Assembly: GCA_923184405.1 (NCBI GenBank) | Contig: OV299793.1 | Location: 421,486 to 485,485, forward strand | DNA length: 64,000 nucleotides | Source of the DNA: Neisseria meningitidis | Lineage (GTDB): Bacteria; Pseudomonadota; Gammaproteobacteria; Burkholderiales; Neisseriaceae | Direction: 5' to 3' | Shown: positions 21,229 to 32,208 of the stretch, piece by piece | Layout of the letters: each line of letters begins with the position of its first letter | How positions within the stretch are numbered: the stretch's first letter is position 1 | Notes under the pieces: generated by a model | Told to the model about the DNA's origin: nothing | Seen by the model: only the letters and a program-made list of their open reading frames with translations | The model's database searches: none | Program-made: the position numbers and the translations under genes

Positions 21229-22636
21229 ATGATGAAAAATCGAGTGACCAACATCCATTTTGTCGGTATCGGCGGCGTCGGCATGAGCGGTATCGCCGAA
21301 GTCTTGCACAATTTGGGCTTTAAAGTTTCCGGTTCGGATCAGGCGCGAAATGCCGCTACCGAGCATTTGGGCAGCCTGGGCATTCAAGCTTATCCCGGCC
21401 ATACCGCAGAACACGTTAACGGTGCGGATGTCGTCGTTACCTCTACCGCCGTCAAAAAGAAAATCCCGAAGTTGTCGCTGCGTTGGAGCAGCAAATTCCC
21501 GTTATTCCGCGCGCCCTGATGTTGGCGGAGTTGATGCGCTTCCGTGACGGCATCGCCATTGCCGGCACGCACGGCAAAACCACGACCACCAGCCTGACCG
21601 CCTCCATCCTCGGCGCGGCAGGACTTGACCCGACTTTCGTTATCGGCGGCAAACTCAACGCCGCAGGCACCAACGCCCGCTTGGGCAAAGGCGAATACAT
21701 CGTTGCCGAAGCCGACGAGTCGGATGCATCCTTTCTGCACCTGACACCGATTATGTCCGTCGTTACCAATATCGACGAAGACCATATGGATACCTACGGG
21801 CACAGCGTCGAAAAACTGCATCAGGCGTTTATCGATTTCATCCACCGTATGCCCTTCTACGGCAAAGCCTTTTGTGTATTGACAGCGAACACGTCCGCGC
21901 GATTTTGCCCAAAGTGAGCAAACCTTATGCTACTTACGGTTTGGACGATACCGCCGACATCTACGCCACCGACATCGAAAACGTCGGCGCGCAAATGAAA
22001 TTCACCGTCCATGTTCAAATGAAAGGACATGAGCAGGGGTCGTTTGAAGTCGTGCTGAATATGCCCGGCAGACACAACGTGCTGAACGCATTGGCAGCCA
22101 TCGGCGTGGCGCTGGAAGTCGGCGCATCGGTTGAAGCGATCCAAAAAGGCTTGCTCGGCTTTGAAGGTGTCGGCCGCCGCTTCCAAAAATACGGCGACAT
22201 CAAGTTGCCAAACGGCGGGACCGCGCTCTTGGTGGACGACTACGGACACCACCCCGTCGAAATGGCGGCGACCCTTGCCGCCGCACGCGGCGCGTATCCG
22301 GAAAAACGTTTGGTACTCGCCTTCCAGCCGCACCGCTATACCCGCACGCGCGATTTGTTTGAAGACTTTACCAAAGTCCTCAATACCGTTGACGCGCTGG
22401 TGCTGACCGAAGTTTATGCCGCCGGTGAAGAGCCGATTGCCGCCGCCGATTCCCGCGCTCTTGCCCGCGCCATCCGCGTGTTGGGCAAACTCGAGCCGAT
22501 TTACTGCGAAAACGTTGCCGATCTGCCCGAAATGCTGTTGAACGTTTTGCAGGACGGCGACATCGTGTTGAATATGGGTGCGGGAAGCATCAACCGCGTC
22601 CCCGCCGCGCTGCTGGAATTGTCGAAACAGATTTGA
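21229..22636 (+). CDS. murC: UDP-MurNAc:L-alanine ligase MurC (two frameshifts)
   Basis: About 469 residues from ATG 21229 or 21232. N-terminal Rossmann motif [20 protein letters not shown] loop [11 protein letters not shown] near residue 111, [34 protein letters not shown] and [11 protein letters not shown]. It makes the first amino-acid addition to UDP-MurNAc. One A is missing near 21458 and one T near 21870, giving three frame segments. A 150-base gap with a terminator separates it from murG, so it may have its own promoter. Confidence 0.94.
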
Positions 22637-22670
22637 GGCACACCCGCCTGACAGACGGAACATCATATAA

Positions 22671-22708
22671 AGGTCGTCTGAAACCGCAAATCAGGTTTCA
22701 GACGACCT
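22671..22708 (+). terminator. Terminator with variant DUS (AGGTCGTCTGAA)
   Basis: AGGTCGTCTGAAACC (22671-22685) and GGTTTCAGACGACCT (22694-22708) form a 15-bp hairpin. The DUS core is GTCGTCTGAA rather than GCCGTCTGAA, the form typical of some commensal neisseriae. Confidence 0.8.
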
Positions 22709-22748
22709 CTGGCAACAAGCATAAAGCAATCAGGAAAGAACAAAAACA

Positions 22749-23663
22749 ATGCAGAATTTTGGCAAAGTGGCCGTATTGATGGGCGGTTTTTCCAGCGAAC
22801 GAGAAATCTCGCTGGACAGCGGCACCGCCATTTTGAATGCTTTAAAAAGCAAAGGCATAGACGCATACGCCTTCGATCCTAAAGAAACCCCATTGTCTGA
22901 ATTGAAGGCACAAGGTTTTCAGACGGCATTCAACATCCTTCACGGTACTTACGGCGAAGACAGGGCGGTTCAGGGTGCATTGGAACTGTTGGGCATTCCC
23001 TATACCTACAGCGGTGTCGCCGCATCCGCCATCGGCATGGACAAATACCGCTGCAAACTGATTTGGCAGGCATTGGGACTGCCCGTTCCCGAGTTCGCCG
23101 TCCTGCACGACGACACTGATTTCGATGCCGTCGAAGAAAAATTGGGCCTGCTGATGTTTGTGAAACCGATGGCCGAAGGCAGCAGCGTAGGCGTGGTAAA
23201 AGTCAAAGGAAAAGGCCGTCTGAAAAGCGTTTACGAAGAATTGAAACACCTTCAGGGCGAAATCATTGCCGAACGGTTTATCGGCGGCGGCGAATATTCC
23301 TGCCCCGTCTTGAACGGCAAAGGCCTGCCCGGCATACACATCATCCCCGCGACCGAGTTTTACGACTACGAAGCCAAGTACAACCGCGACGACACCATTT
23401 ATCAATGTCCTTCGGAAGATCTGACCGAAGCCGAAGAAAGCCTGATGCGCGAACTGGCGGTTCGCGGCGCGCAGGCAATCGGTGCGGAATGCTGCGTGCG
23501 CGTCGATTTCCTCAAAGATACCGACGGCAAACTCTATCTGTTGGAAATCAACACCCTGCCCGGTATGACGAGCCATAGTTTAGTACCGAAATCCGCTGCC
23601 GTTACGGGCGTGGGTTTTGCCGATTTATGTATTGAAATTTTGAAGACCGCACATGTGGGATAA
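22749..23663 (+). CDS. ddl: D-alanine-D-alanine ligase Ddl (DdlB)
   Basis: Intact 304-residue ATP-grasp enzyme. VAVLMGGFSSEREISLDSG at the start, FNILHGTYGEDRAVQGALE, the ATP-binding FVKPMAEGSSVGVVKVK, and the metal-binding YLLEINTLPGMTSHSLVPK near the end are all present. It makes D-Ala-D-Ala, the substrate of MurF. Its last 11 bases overlap the ftsQ start (ATG 23653), a coupled arrangement common in dcw clusters. No frame damage. Confidence 0.97.
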   Translation: MQNFGKVAVLMGGFSSEREISLDSGTAILNALKSKGIDAYAFDPKETPLSELKAQGFQTAFNILHGTYGEDRAVQGALELLGIPYTYSGVAASAIGMDKYRCKLIWQALGLPVPEFAVLHDDTDFDAVEEKLGLLMFVKPMAEGSSVGVVKVKGKGRLKSVYEELKHLQGEIIAERFIGGGEYSCPVLNGKGLPGIHIIPATEFYDYEAKYNRDDTIYQCPSEDLTEAEESLMRELAVRGAQAIGAECCVRVDFLKDTDGKLYLLEINTLPGMTSHSLVPKSAAVTGVGFADLCIEILKTAHVG

Positions 23664-24380
23664 TGCCGAAGCGATGGAACGGCTGACGCGCTGGCTGCTT
23701 GTCATGATGGCGATGCTGCTTGCTGCGTCCGGGCTGGTTTGGTTTTACAATTCGAATCATCTGCCCGTCAAGCAGGTGTCGCTGAAGGGCAACCTGGTTT
23801 ATTCCGATAAGAAGGCATTGGGCAGTTTGGCGAAAGAATACATCCATGGGAATATTTTGAGGACGGACATCAATGGCGCACAGGAGGCCTACCGCCGGTA
23901 TCCGTGGATTGCGTCGGTCATGGTGCGCCGCCGTTTTCCCGACACGGTTGAGGTCGTCCTGACCGAGCGCTAGTTTGTCGCGCGTTGGAGCGACCATGCC
24001 TTGGTGGACGGCGAAGGCAATGTTTTTGAAGCCCGCTTGGACAGACCCGGAATGCCGGTATTCAGAGGCGCGGAAGGAACGTCTGCCGAAATGCTCCGCC
24101 GTTATGACGAATTTTCGACTGTTTTGGCAAAACAGGGTTTGGGCATCAAAGAGATGACCTATACGGCACGTTCGGCGTGGATTGTCGTTTTGGACAACGG
24201 CATCACCGTCAGGCTCGGACGGGAAAACGAGATGAAACGCCTCCGGCTTTTACCGAAGCGTGGCAGCATCTGTTGCGTAAAAATAAAAATCGGTTATCCT
24301 ATGTGGATATGAGGTATAAGGACGGATTTTCAGTCCGCTATGCTTCCGACGGTTTACCCGAAAAAGAATCCGAAGAATAG
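23653..24380 (+). CDS. ftsQ: Cell division protein FtsQ (stop and frameshift)
   Basis: About 242 residues. A short cytoplasmic start, one membrane helix (WLLVMMAMLLAASGLVWFY), a POTRA domain (VKQVSLKGNLVYSDKKALGS to DTVEVVLTER) and a beta domain. FtsQ links FtsL/FtsB and regulates FtsW-PBP2 activity. TAG at 23971-23973 interrupts the frame where a Lys or Gln codon is expected before the ARW segment, and one T is missing near 24250. The N-terminus overlaps ddl. Confidence 0.9.
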
Positions 24381-24465
24381 TGGGAACAGGTATCGGACAG
24401 ATTACGACCGTGCCGTCTGAAACGGTGCGACGCAAATTTCAATCAGTTTTAAGAGCAGACGAACA

Positions 24466-25707
24466 ATGGAACAGCAGCAAAGATACATCAGCGTACTGGA
24501 TATCGGTACGTCTAAAGTCCTCGCACTGATCGGGGAAGTTCAAGATGACGACAAAATCAACATCGTCGGTTTGGGGCAGGCTCCTTCACGGGGCTTGCGC
24601 GCGGGCATGGTAACCAATATCGATGCCACCGTCCAAGCCATCAGGCAGGCGGTCAATGATGCCGAGCTGATGGCGGATACCAAAATTACCCACGTTACCA
24701 CAGGTATCGCAGGCAACCACATCCGCAGTCTCAATTCGCAAGGTGTGGTTAAAATTAAAGATCGGGAAGTCACGCAGGCAGACATCGACCGCGCCATTGA
24801 AACGGCAAAGGCAATCAATATCCCGCCCGATCAAAAAATTCTCGATGCCGTGGTTCAAGACTACATTATCGACACCCAACTTGGCGTGAGGGAGCCCATC
24901 GGTATGAGCGGTGTGCGTCTGGATACGCGGGTGCACATCATTACCGGTGCAAGTACGGCAGTGCAGAATGTCCAAAAATGTATCGAGCGGTGCGGCTTGA
25001 AAAGCGATCAAATCATGCTTCAGCCGTTGGCAAGCGGGCAGGCGGTGCTGACTGAAGATGAAAAAGACCTCGGCGTATGCGTCATCGACATTGGTGGCGG
25101 AACGACCGATATTGCCGTTTATATGAACGGTGCCATCCGCCATACGTCCGTCATTCCGGCAGGTGGTAATCTGATTACCAAAGATTTGTCCAAATCGTTG
25201 AGAACACCTCTCGATGCCGCCGAGTACATTAAAATCCATTATGGCGTGACATCATGCGATACGGAAGGCTTGGGTGAGATGATTGAAGTTCCGGGCGTGG
25301 GTGACCGGACATCGCGTCAGGTTTCCAGTAAGGTTTGGCAGCAATCATCAGTGCACGTATTCAGGAGATTTTTGGCGTAGTGCTGGGCGAGCTGCAAAAA
25401 TCGGGTTTCCCAAAGAAGTGCTGAATGCGGGTATCGTTCTGACCGACGGTGTGTCCATGATGACCGGGATTGTGGAATTTGCCGAAAAAATCTTCGATTT
25501 GCCTGTACGCACAGGTGCGCCCCAAGAAATGGGCGGTTTGTCCGACCGCGTCCGCACACCGCGCTTTTCTACCGCCATCGGGCTGCTTCATGCAGCATGC
25601 AAGCTGGAAGGAAACTTGCCGCAGCCGGAAAACGGTGCAGTGCAAGAGAGGGAAGGGGCGGTGGTTTGTTGGCAAGATTGAAACGGTGGATTGAAAACAG
25701 CTTCTGA
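24466..25707 (+). CDS. ftsA: Cell division protein FtsA (frameshifts near the end)
   Basis: About 414 residues, actin fold. VLDIGTSKVLALIGEV (phosphate 1), GIAGNHIRSLNSQGVVKI (1C domain), CVIDIGGGTTDIAVY (phosphate 2), SVIPAGGNLITKDL, and a C-terminal amphipathic tail ARLKRWIENSF that anchors FtsA to the membrane. FtsA tethers FtsZ and recruits later division proteins. One T is missing near 25336, one C near 25410 and one G near 25656. Confidence 0.94.
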
Positions 25708-25742
25708 ACAGGTGGATTGCCGTTTGACAGGTGAGAAGTATT

Positions 25743-25772
25743 TTGCCAGCAGCAAGATACTTCTTATATAAT
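25743..25772 (+). promoter_or_regulatory. Possible ftsZ promoter
   Basis: TTGCCA (25743-25748), an 18-base spacer and TATAAT (25767-25772) lie 54 bases before the ftsZ ATG, in a 118-base gap. FtsZ often has extra promoters besides the cluster promoter. Confidence 0.5.
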
Positions 25773-25825
25773 GAATAATAATTTATTTAAACCGTCCTCT
25801 GAATGGGGCGAGCAGGAGTTTTTGA

Positions 25826-27005
25826 ATGGAATTTGTTTACGACGTGGCAGAATCGGCAGTCAGCCCTGCGGTGATTAAAGTAATCGGCTTAGGCGGCGGC
25901 GGTTGCAATGCAATCAATAACATGGTTGCCAACAATGTGCGCGGTGTGGAGTTTATCAGTGCCAATACGGATGCGCAGTCTCCGGCAAAAAACCATGCGG
26001 CGAAGAGAATCCAGTTGGGTACGAATCTGACACGCGGTTTGGGCGCGGGCGCGAATCCCGATATCGGCCGTGCGGCAGCCCAGGAAGACCGGGAAGCCAT
26101 TGAAGAAGCCATTCGCGGTGCGAATATGCTGTTTATCACGACCAGTATGGGCGGCGGTACCGGTACCGGTTCCGCTGCAAGTTGTTGCTGAGATTGCCAA
26201 GTCTTTGGGCATTCTGACCGTTGCCGTGGTTACCCGACCGTTCGCATATGAAGGTAAGCGCGTCCATGTCGCACAGGCAGGGTTGGAACAGTTGAAAGAA
26301 CACGTCGATTCGCTGATTATCATCCCGAACGACAAACTGATGACTGCATTGGGTGAAGACGTAACGATGCGCGAAGCCTTCCGTGCCGCCGACAATGTAT
26401 TGCGCGATGCGGTCGCAGGCATTTCCGAAGTGGTAACTTGCCCGAGCGAAATCATCAACCTCGACTTTGCCGACGTGAAAACCGTGATGAGCAACCGCGG
26501 TATCGCTATGATGGGTTCAGGTTATGCCCAAGGTATCGACCGTGCGCGTATGGCGACCGACCAGGCCATTTCCAGTCCGCTGCTGGACGATGTAACCTTG
26601 GACGGAGCGCGCGGTGTGCTGGTCAATATTACGACTGCTCCGGGTTGCTTGAAAATGTCCGAGTTGTCCGAAGTCATGAAAATCGTCAACCAAAGCGCGC
26701 ATCCCGATTTGGAATGCAAATTCGGTGCGGCTGAAGACGAGACCATGAGCGAAGATGCCATCCGGATTACCATTATCGCTACCGGTCTGAAAGAAAAAGG
26801 CGCGGTCGATTTTGTTCCGGCAAGGGAGGTAGAAGCGGTTGCCCCGTCCAAACAGGAGCAAAGCCACAATGTCGAAGGTATGATCCGCACCAATCGCGGT
26901 ATCCGCACGATGAACCTTACCGCTGCGGATTTCGACAATCAGTCCGTACTTGACGACTTTGAAATCCCTGCGATTTTGCGTCGTCAACACAATTCAGACA
27001 AATAA
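25826..27005 (+). CDS. ftsZ: Cell division tubulin FtsZ (frameshift)
   Basis: About 393 residues. [20 protein letters not shown] signature GGGTGTGSA near residue 109, T7 loop [11 protein letters not shown], and the short C-terminal peptide [12 protein letters not shown] that binds FtsA. FtsZ forms the division ring. Around 26172-26185 the frame slips by one with local substitutions just after the signature loop, so the first frame stops at 26191 and the rest continues in the next. AGGAG precedes the ATG. Confidence 0.96.
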
Positions 27006-27143
27006 TGTGCTGTTTGCCCGTAAACCTGCTGCCTCCCGAATCAGTTTGTCCGGTTTGGGAGGTATGTTTTTCAAGATGTTGCAATTTCGTACGGTTTGCG
27101 GTCGGCGGATTCAGATTTTTCCACTTGATACAGACTTTCAGAT

Positions 27144-28452
27144 ATGGACACTTCAAAACAAACACTGTTGGACGGGATTTTTAAGCTGAAGGCAAACGGT
27201 ACGACGGTGCGTACCGAGTTGATGGCAGGTTTGACAACTTTTTGACGATGTGCTACATCGTTATCGTCAACCCTCTGATTTTGGGCGAGACCAGCATGGA
27301 TATGGGGCGGTATTCGTCGCTACCTGTATCGCGTCTGCCATCGGCTGTTTTGTTATGGGTTTTGTCGGCAACTATCCGATTGCACTCGCACCGGGGATGG
27401 GGCTGAATGCCTATTTCACCTTTGCCGTCGTTAAGGGTATGGGCGTGCCTTGGCAGGTTGCGTTGGGTGCGGTGTTCATCTCCGGTCTGATTTTTATCCT
27501 GTTCAGCTTTTTTAAAGTCAGGGAAATGCTGGTCAACGCACTGCCTATGGGTTTGAAAATGTCGATTGCTGCAGGTATCGGTTTGTTTTTGGCACTGATT
27601 TCCCTGAAAGGCGCAGGCATTATCGTTGCCAATCCGGCAACCTTGGTCGGTTTGGGCGATATTCATCAGCCGTCCGCGTTGTTGGCACTGTTCGGTTTTG
27701 CTATGGTGGTCGTATTGGGACATTTCCGCGTTCAAGGCGCAATCATCATCACCATCTTGACCATTACCGTCATTGCCAGCCTGATGGGTTTGAATGAATT
27801 TCACGGCATCATCGGCGAAGTACCGAGCATTGCGCCGACTTTTATGCAGATGGATTTTGAAGGCCTGTTTACCGTCAGCATGGTCAGTGTGATTTTCGTC
27901 TTCTTCTTGGTCGATCTATTTGACAGTACCGGAACGCTGGTCGGCATATCCCACCGTGCCGGGCTGCTGGTGGACGGTAAGCTGCCCCGCCTGAAACGCG
28001 CACTGCTTGCAGACTCTACCGCCATTGTGGCAGGTGCGGCTTTGGGTACTTCTTCCACCACGCCTTATGTGGTAAGCGCGGCGGGCGTATCGGCAGGCGG
28101 ACGGACAAACCTGACGGCGGTTACAGTCGGCGTATTGATGCTCGCCTGCCTGATGTTTTCACCTTTGGCGAAAAGTGTTCCCGCTTTTGCCACCGCGCCC
28201 GCCCTGCTTTATGTCGGCACGCAGATGCTCCGCAGTGCGAGGGATATTGATTGGGACGATATGACGGAAGCCGCACCCGCATTCCTGACCATTGTCTTCA
28301 TGCCGTTTACCTATTCGATTGCAGACGGCATCGCCTTCGGCTTCATCAGCTATGCCGTGGTTAAACTTTTATGCCGCCGCACCAAAGACGTTCCGCCTAT
28401 GGTATGGATTGTTGCCGTATTGTAGGCACTGAAATTCTGGTATTTGGGCTGA
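27144..28452 (+). CDS. AzgA-type purine (hypoxanthine/guanine) permease (frameshifts, early stop)
   Basis: About 436 residues with 12 or more membrane helices. FLTMCYIVIVNPLILGE at the start, ALAPGMGLNAYFTFAVV, GIGLFLALISLKGAGII, FVFFLVDLFDSTGTLVGIS, and GTSSTTPYVVSAAGVSAGGR are hallmarks of the NCS2/AzgA family of purine-proton symporters. One T is lost near 27240 and one G near 27305. The stop TAG at 28422 is most likely TGG, because LKFWYLG and a TGA follow in frame at 28452. It is separated from ftsZ by 138 bases and ends in a DUS-pair terminator. Confidence 0.88.
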
Positions 28453-28465
28453 TTGATTCGATATT

Positions 28466-28502
28466 AAAAATGCCGTCTGAAAGGTTTTCAGACGGCATTT
28501 TG
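28466..28502 (+). terminator. DUS-pair terminator after the purine permease
   Basis: AAAAATGCCGTCTGAAA and TTTTCAGACGGCATTTT form a long hairpin ending in T residues; DUS 28470-28481, inverse 28487-28498. Confidence 0.88.
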
Positions 28503-28824
28503 TTTGCCGATATATTTAATTTTTATTAAATTATATAAAAATCAAATACATAATAAAATACATCGGATTGCTTAAAAATAATACATTGTTTTTATGTATA
28601 AAATATTTTATAAGTTTTCAGGATTTTGATTATCAAAAATTGTTCTTGATTTCCTGACAATTTTATTGAAACAAATAATTCAAAATTAATCTAGTTTAAT
28701 CATGGAATTAAAATAAAATATTAAAATTATGTAATGAGTCTCCTTAAAAATGTTTGACATTTTCAGTCTTGTGTTTTAGATTATCGAAAAATAAAACTAC
28801 ATAACACTACAAAGGAACATTACT
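28503..28824. other. Very AT-rich region upstream of the prp island
   Basis: About 320 bases dominated by A/T runs (for example TATATTTAATTTTTATTAAA). No coding frame is evident. It marks the left border of the propionate island and contains the promoter listed next. Confidence 0.6.
28754..28782 (+). promoter_or_regulatory. Possible promoter of the prp island
   Basis: TTGACA (28754-28759), a 17-base spacer and TAGATT (28777-28782) lie 42 bases upstream of the small ORF at 28825. Confidence 0.45.
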
Positions 28825-28929
28825 ATGAAACCAATTCAGATGTTTTCCCCTTTTCTGAATAATCCCCTTGTTTTCTTCTTGTCTGCGGTTTTGCCGCATA
28901 ATTCCGAACGGTCTGCTGTTTTTCTTTGA
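28825..28929 (+). CDS. Small hydrophobic ORF (34 residues), possible leader peptide
   Basis: ATG follows AAAGGAAC with nine-base spacing, and the intact frame MKPIQMFSPFLNNP then LVFFLSAVLPHN ends in TGA. It has a strong ribosome site and lies behind a plausible promoter, 145 bases before prpB. It may be a small membrane protein or a leader; I recognise no family. Short hypothetical genes are annotated at this place in some meningococcal genomes. Confidence 0.45.
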   Translation: MKPIQMFSPFLNNPLVFFLSAVLPHNSERSAVFL

Positions 28930-29074
28930 TTCGTTTTAAATATCAATAAGATAATTGTTCCCATATATTTTTAATGATTAGATTGGGATGCCCGACGCGT
29001 CGGATGGCTGTGTTTTGCCGTCCGAATGTGATGGAAGCCTGTCCATACTGAAAAAAAGTCTATAAAGGAGAAAT

Positions 29075-29952
29075 ATGATGAGTCAACACTCTGCCGGAGC
29101 ACGTTTCCGCCAAGCCGTGAAAGAATCGAATCCGCTTGCCGTCGCCGATTGCGTCAATGCTTATTTTGCACGATTGGCCACCCAAAGCGGTTTCAAAGCC
29201 ATCTATCTGTCCGGCGGCGGCGTGGCAGCCTGTTCTTGCGGTATCCCTGATTTGGGCATTACCACAATGGAAGATGTGCTGATCGACGCACGACGCATTA
29301 CGGACAACGTGGATACGCCTCTGCTGGTGGACATCGATGTGGGTTGGGGCGGTGCATTCAATATTGCCCGTACCATTCGCAACTTTGAACGCGCCTATGT
29401 TGCAGCGGTTCACATCGAAGATCAGGTAGCGCAAAAACGCTGCGGCCACCGTCCGAACAAAGCCATTGTATCTAAAGATGAAATGGTCGACCGTATCAAA
29501 GCTGCCGTAGATGCGCGCGTTGATGAGAACTTCGTGATTATGGCGCGTACCGATGCGCTGGCGGTAGAAGGTTTGGATGCCGCTATCGAACGCGCCCAAG
29601 CTTGTGTCGAAGCATGTGCGGACATGATTTTCCCTGAAGCCATGACCGATTTGAACATGTACCGCCAATTTGCAGATGCGGTGAAAGTGCCCGTGTTGGC
29701 GAACATTACCGAGTTTGGTTCCACTCCGCTTTATACCCAAAGCGAGCTGGCTGAAAACGGCGTGTCGCTGGTGCTGTATCCGCTGTCATCGTTCCGTGCA
29801 GCAAGCAAAGCCGCTCTGAATGTTTACGAAGCGATTATGCGCGATGGCACTCAGGCGGCGGTGGTGGACAGTATGCAAACCCGTGCCGAGCTGTACGAGC
29901 ATCTGAACTATCATACCTTCGAGCTAAAACTGGATAAACTGTTTCAAAATGA
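29075..29952 (+). CDS. prpB: 2-Methylisocitrate lyase PrpB (stop codon lost)
   Basis: About 292 residues, TIM barrel of the isocitrate lyase/PEP mutase family. [16 protein letters not shown]-like [26 protein letters not shown], the active-site KRCGHRPNK (Cys near residue 124), [16 protein letters not shown] and [10 protein letters not shown]. It splits 2-methylisocitrate into pyruvate and succinate, the last step of propionate breakdown. The end should read CAAAAATGA; one A is missing, so the frame runs on for 66 more codons into prpC. A ribosome site AAAGGAGAAA precedes the start. Confidence 0.95.
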
Positions 29953-30037
29953 TTTACCGCTGTCAGACGGTCTTGCAACAAATCCGCATCGGTCGTCTGA
30001 AAACCCGAAACCCATAAAAACACAAAGGAGAAATACC

Positions 30038-31190
30038 ATGACTGAAACTACTCAAACCCCGACCCTCAAACCTAAAAAATCCGTTGCGCTTTCAGGCGTT
30101 GCGGCTTGTAATACCGCTTGTGTACCGTTAACCGTACTAACAACGATTTGAGCTATCGCGGTTACGACATCCTGGATTTGGCACAAAATGCGAGTTTGAA
30201 GAAGTCGCCCACCTGCTGATTCACGGTCATCTGCCCAACAAATTCGAGCTGGCTGCTTATAAAACCAAGCTCAAATCCATGCGCGGCCTGCCTATCCGTG
30301 TGATTAAAGTTTTGGAAAGCCTGCCTGCACATACCCATCCGATGGACGTAATGCGTATCAGCGTATCCATGCTGGGCTGCGTCCATCCTGAACGTGAAAG
30401 CCATCCGGAAAGTGAAGCGCGCGACATCGCCGACAAACTGATCGCCAGCCTCGGCAGCATCCTCTTGTACTGGTATCAATATTCGCACAACGGCAAACGC
30501 ATTGAGGTTGAAAGCGACGAAGAGACCATCGGCGGTCATTTCCTGCAACTGTTGCACGGCAAACGCCCAAGCGAATCACACATCAAAGCCATGCACGTTT
30601 CACTGATTCTGTATGCCGAACACGAGTTCAACGCTTCTACCTTTACCGCCCGCGTGATCGCCGGTACAGGCTCTGATATGTACTCCAGCATTACCGGAGC
30701 AATCGGCGCGTTGAAAGGTCCGAAACACGGCGGCGCGAACGAAGTGGCTTACGATATTCAAAAACGCTACCGCAATGCCGACGAAGCTGAAGCCGACATC
30801 CGCGAACGCATCGGCCGCAAAGAAATCGTGATCGGTTTCGGTCATCCGGTGTATACCATTTCCGACCCCCGCAACGTTGTCATTAAAGAAGTGGCACGCG
30901 GTTTGAGCAAAGAAACCGGCGATATGCGCCTCTTTGACGTGCCGAACGTTTGGAAAGCGTGATGTGGGAAGAGAAAAAATGTTCCCGAATCCGGACTGGT
31001 TCTCTGCCGTTTCCCACCAAAAATTGGGCGTACCGACCGCTATGTTCACACCGCTGTTCGTAATTTCCCGTACAACAGGTTGAGCGCACACGTTCTGAGC
31101 AACGCAAAGACGGCAAATCATCCGTCCGAGCGCAAACTACACAGGCCCTGAAGATTTGGCGTTTGTGGAGATTGAAGAACGAACTGATGA
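30038..31190 (+). CDS. prpC: 2-Methylcitrate synthase PrpC (frameshifts)
   Basis: About 384 residues expected. AAGGAG (30025-30030) precedes ATG 30038. The start [20 protein letters not shown] is followed by citrate synthase motifs: [36 protein letters not shown] (catalytic His), [14 protein letters not shown] (second His) and FPNPDWFSA (catalytic Asp region; family has LDWFS). It condenses propionyl-CoA with oxaloacetate. The frame breaks near 30118, 30185 and 30945, and substitutions increase after 31000. The exact stop is uncertain (31185-31190). A terminator follows. Confidence 0.88.
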
Positions 31191-31228
31191 TTTCAGACGA
31201 CCTTGTTGTACAAGGTCGTCTGAAAAAA
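31191..31228 (+). terminator. Terminator after prpC made of variant DUS
   Basis: TTCAGACGACCTTGT (31192-31206) and ACAAGGTCGTCTGAA (31210-31224) form a perfect 15-bp hairpin with a three-base loop, followed by AAAAAATAAG. The DUS dialect is AGGTCGTCTGAA. Confidence 0.85.
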
Positions 31229-31379
31229 TAAGAATTTAATAGCACATTGCAATATTGAATAATTGGCGGACATGAGATAGATCAAATAGGAGAAGATAAT
31301 CCAGCATCCGCAAATAACATGATTAGAAAATCAAGAACAACATACTAATAGTTAGAAACAGGATACGAAGACTGCCTAT

Positions 31380-32036
31380 TTCTCAATGTATTGGGGGCGT
31401 AAGTAGGTATTAGTAACAAGGACGCACGCGTGCAATCAGCTACTCCTAAGGTGAAGGAAAGTGCCACAATGAGTTGGAAGAAGTTGATGCTTCGTTGTCA
31501 GATACGATTGCTCTTGCACGAGAGGATCTGAAAGCATGGAAGAAAAGGGCTGATAATTGGCGCAGTCATAGTTTGCAAGCAACATGGACGGTACAATATT
31601 GACAAGCTAGATTGGCAGAGAATATCCTGATCACTGAAGTGCCGGATTTGTTGAAGCAGTCGGACTCTTTTTGATATTCGCAAAAGATCGAAGGAAGTAT
31701 GCCTATTACAAATGCAGACAGGTCTATTAATGACCATGTTAGAGCTGACAGTGACATAGCTTTTCGATATTTACGAAGGTATGATACAGGAACAAATGGC
31801 AGATCGATAATTTACAGAAAGAAAGTAGTGTTTTGATCCACTGCTAGCTATTTCACGCGATCTCATACAACAAAGAAACGAACTTTGAACCTGAAACCGA
31901 TGATTCACTTTCAAAATTAATACAGAAAAATTCGATTACTTTAACCAAAGCAGACAAACGCAGTGGCAGTAGAAGAGCTTGTAATGCCAATATAGCTGCG
32001 AGATATGCAATCTGCATCAGTATCGTAGCTGATTAA
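31380..32036 (+). pseudogene. Unknown AT-rich gene between prpC and acnD (broken)
   Basis: No long frame is open, but a protein-like frame can be followed: ISNKDARVQSATPKVKESA, then (one lost A near 31468) ELEEVDASLSDTIALAREDL, KAWKKRADNWRSHS, ARLAENILITEVPDLLKQSD, then ADSDIAFRYLRRYDTGTNGR, ETDDSLSKLIQKNSITLTKA and SIVAD with TAA at 32034. Internal stops lie at 31600, 31672 and 31834. The middle is predicted helical and could be coiled coil. Base composition (about 40% GC) is lower than that of the prp genes. I do not recognise the family; meningococcal prp islands do carry an extra gene at this place. Confidence 0.4.
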
Positions 32037-32208
32037 GTAGCTGCTGACTGTAAGCAGCATTATCGATGACTATGAGATTGTTTATAGATGTGTGATATGC
32101 GCTGGATGAGATGATACTAACAATGCCGTAAACACTTTCAGACGACCCCTTCAAAACGTCGGCTGAAACCTCAAACCACAAGAAAAACAGATCCCCAGGA
32201 GAACCGAC
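32037..32208. other. Leader region of acnD with variant DUS
   Basis: Short gap; it contains TTTCAGACGACCCC (about 32137-32150), another DUS of the AGGTCGTCTGAA dialect on the minus strand, and AGGAG just before the acnD start. Confidence 0.5.
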
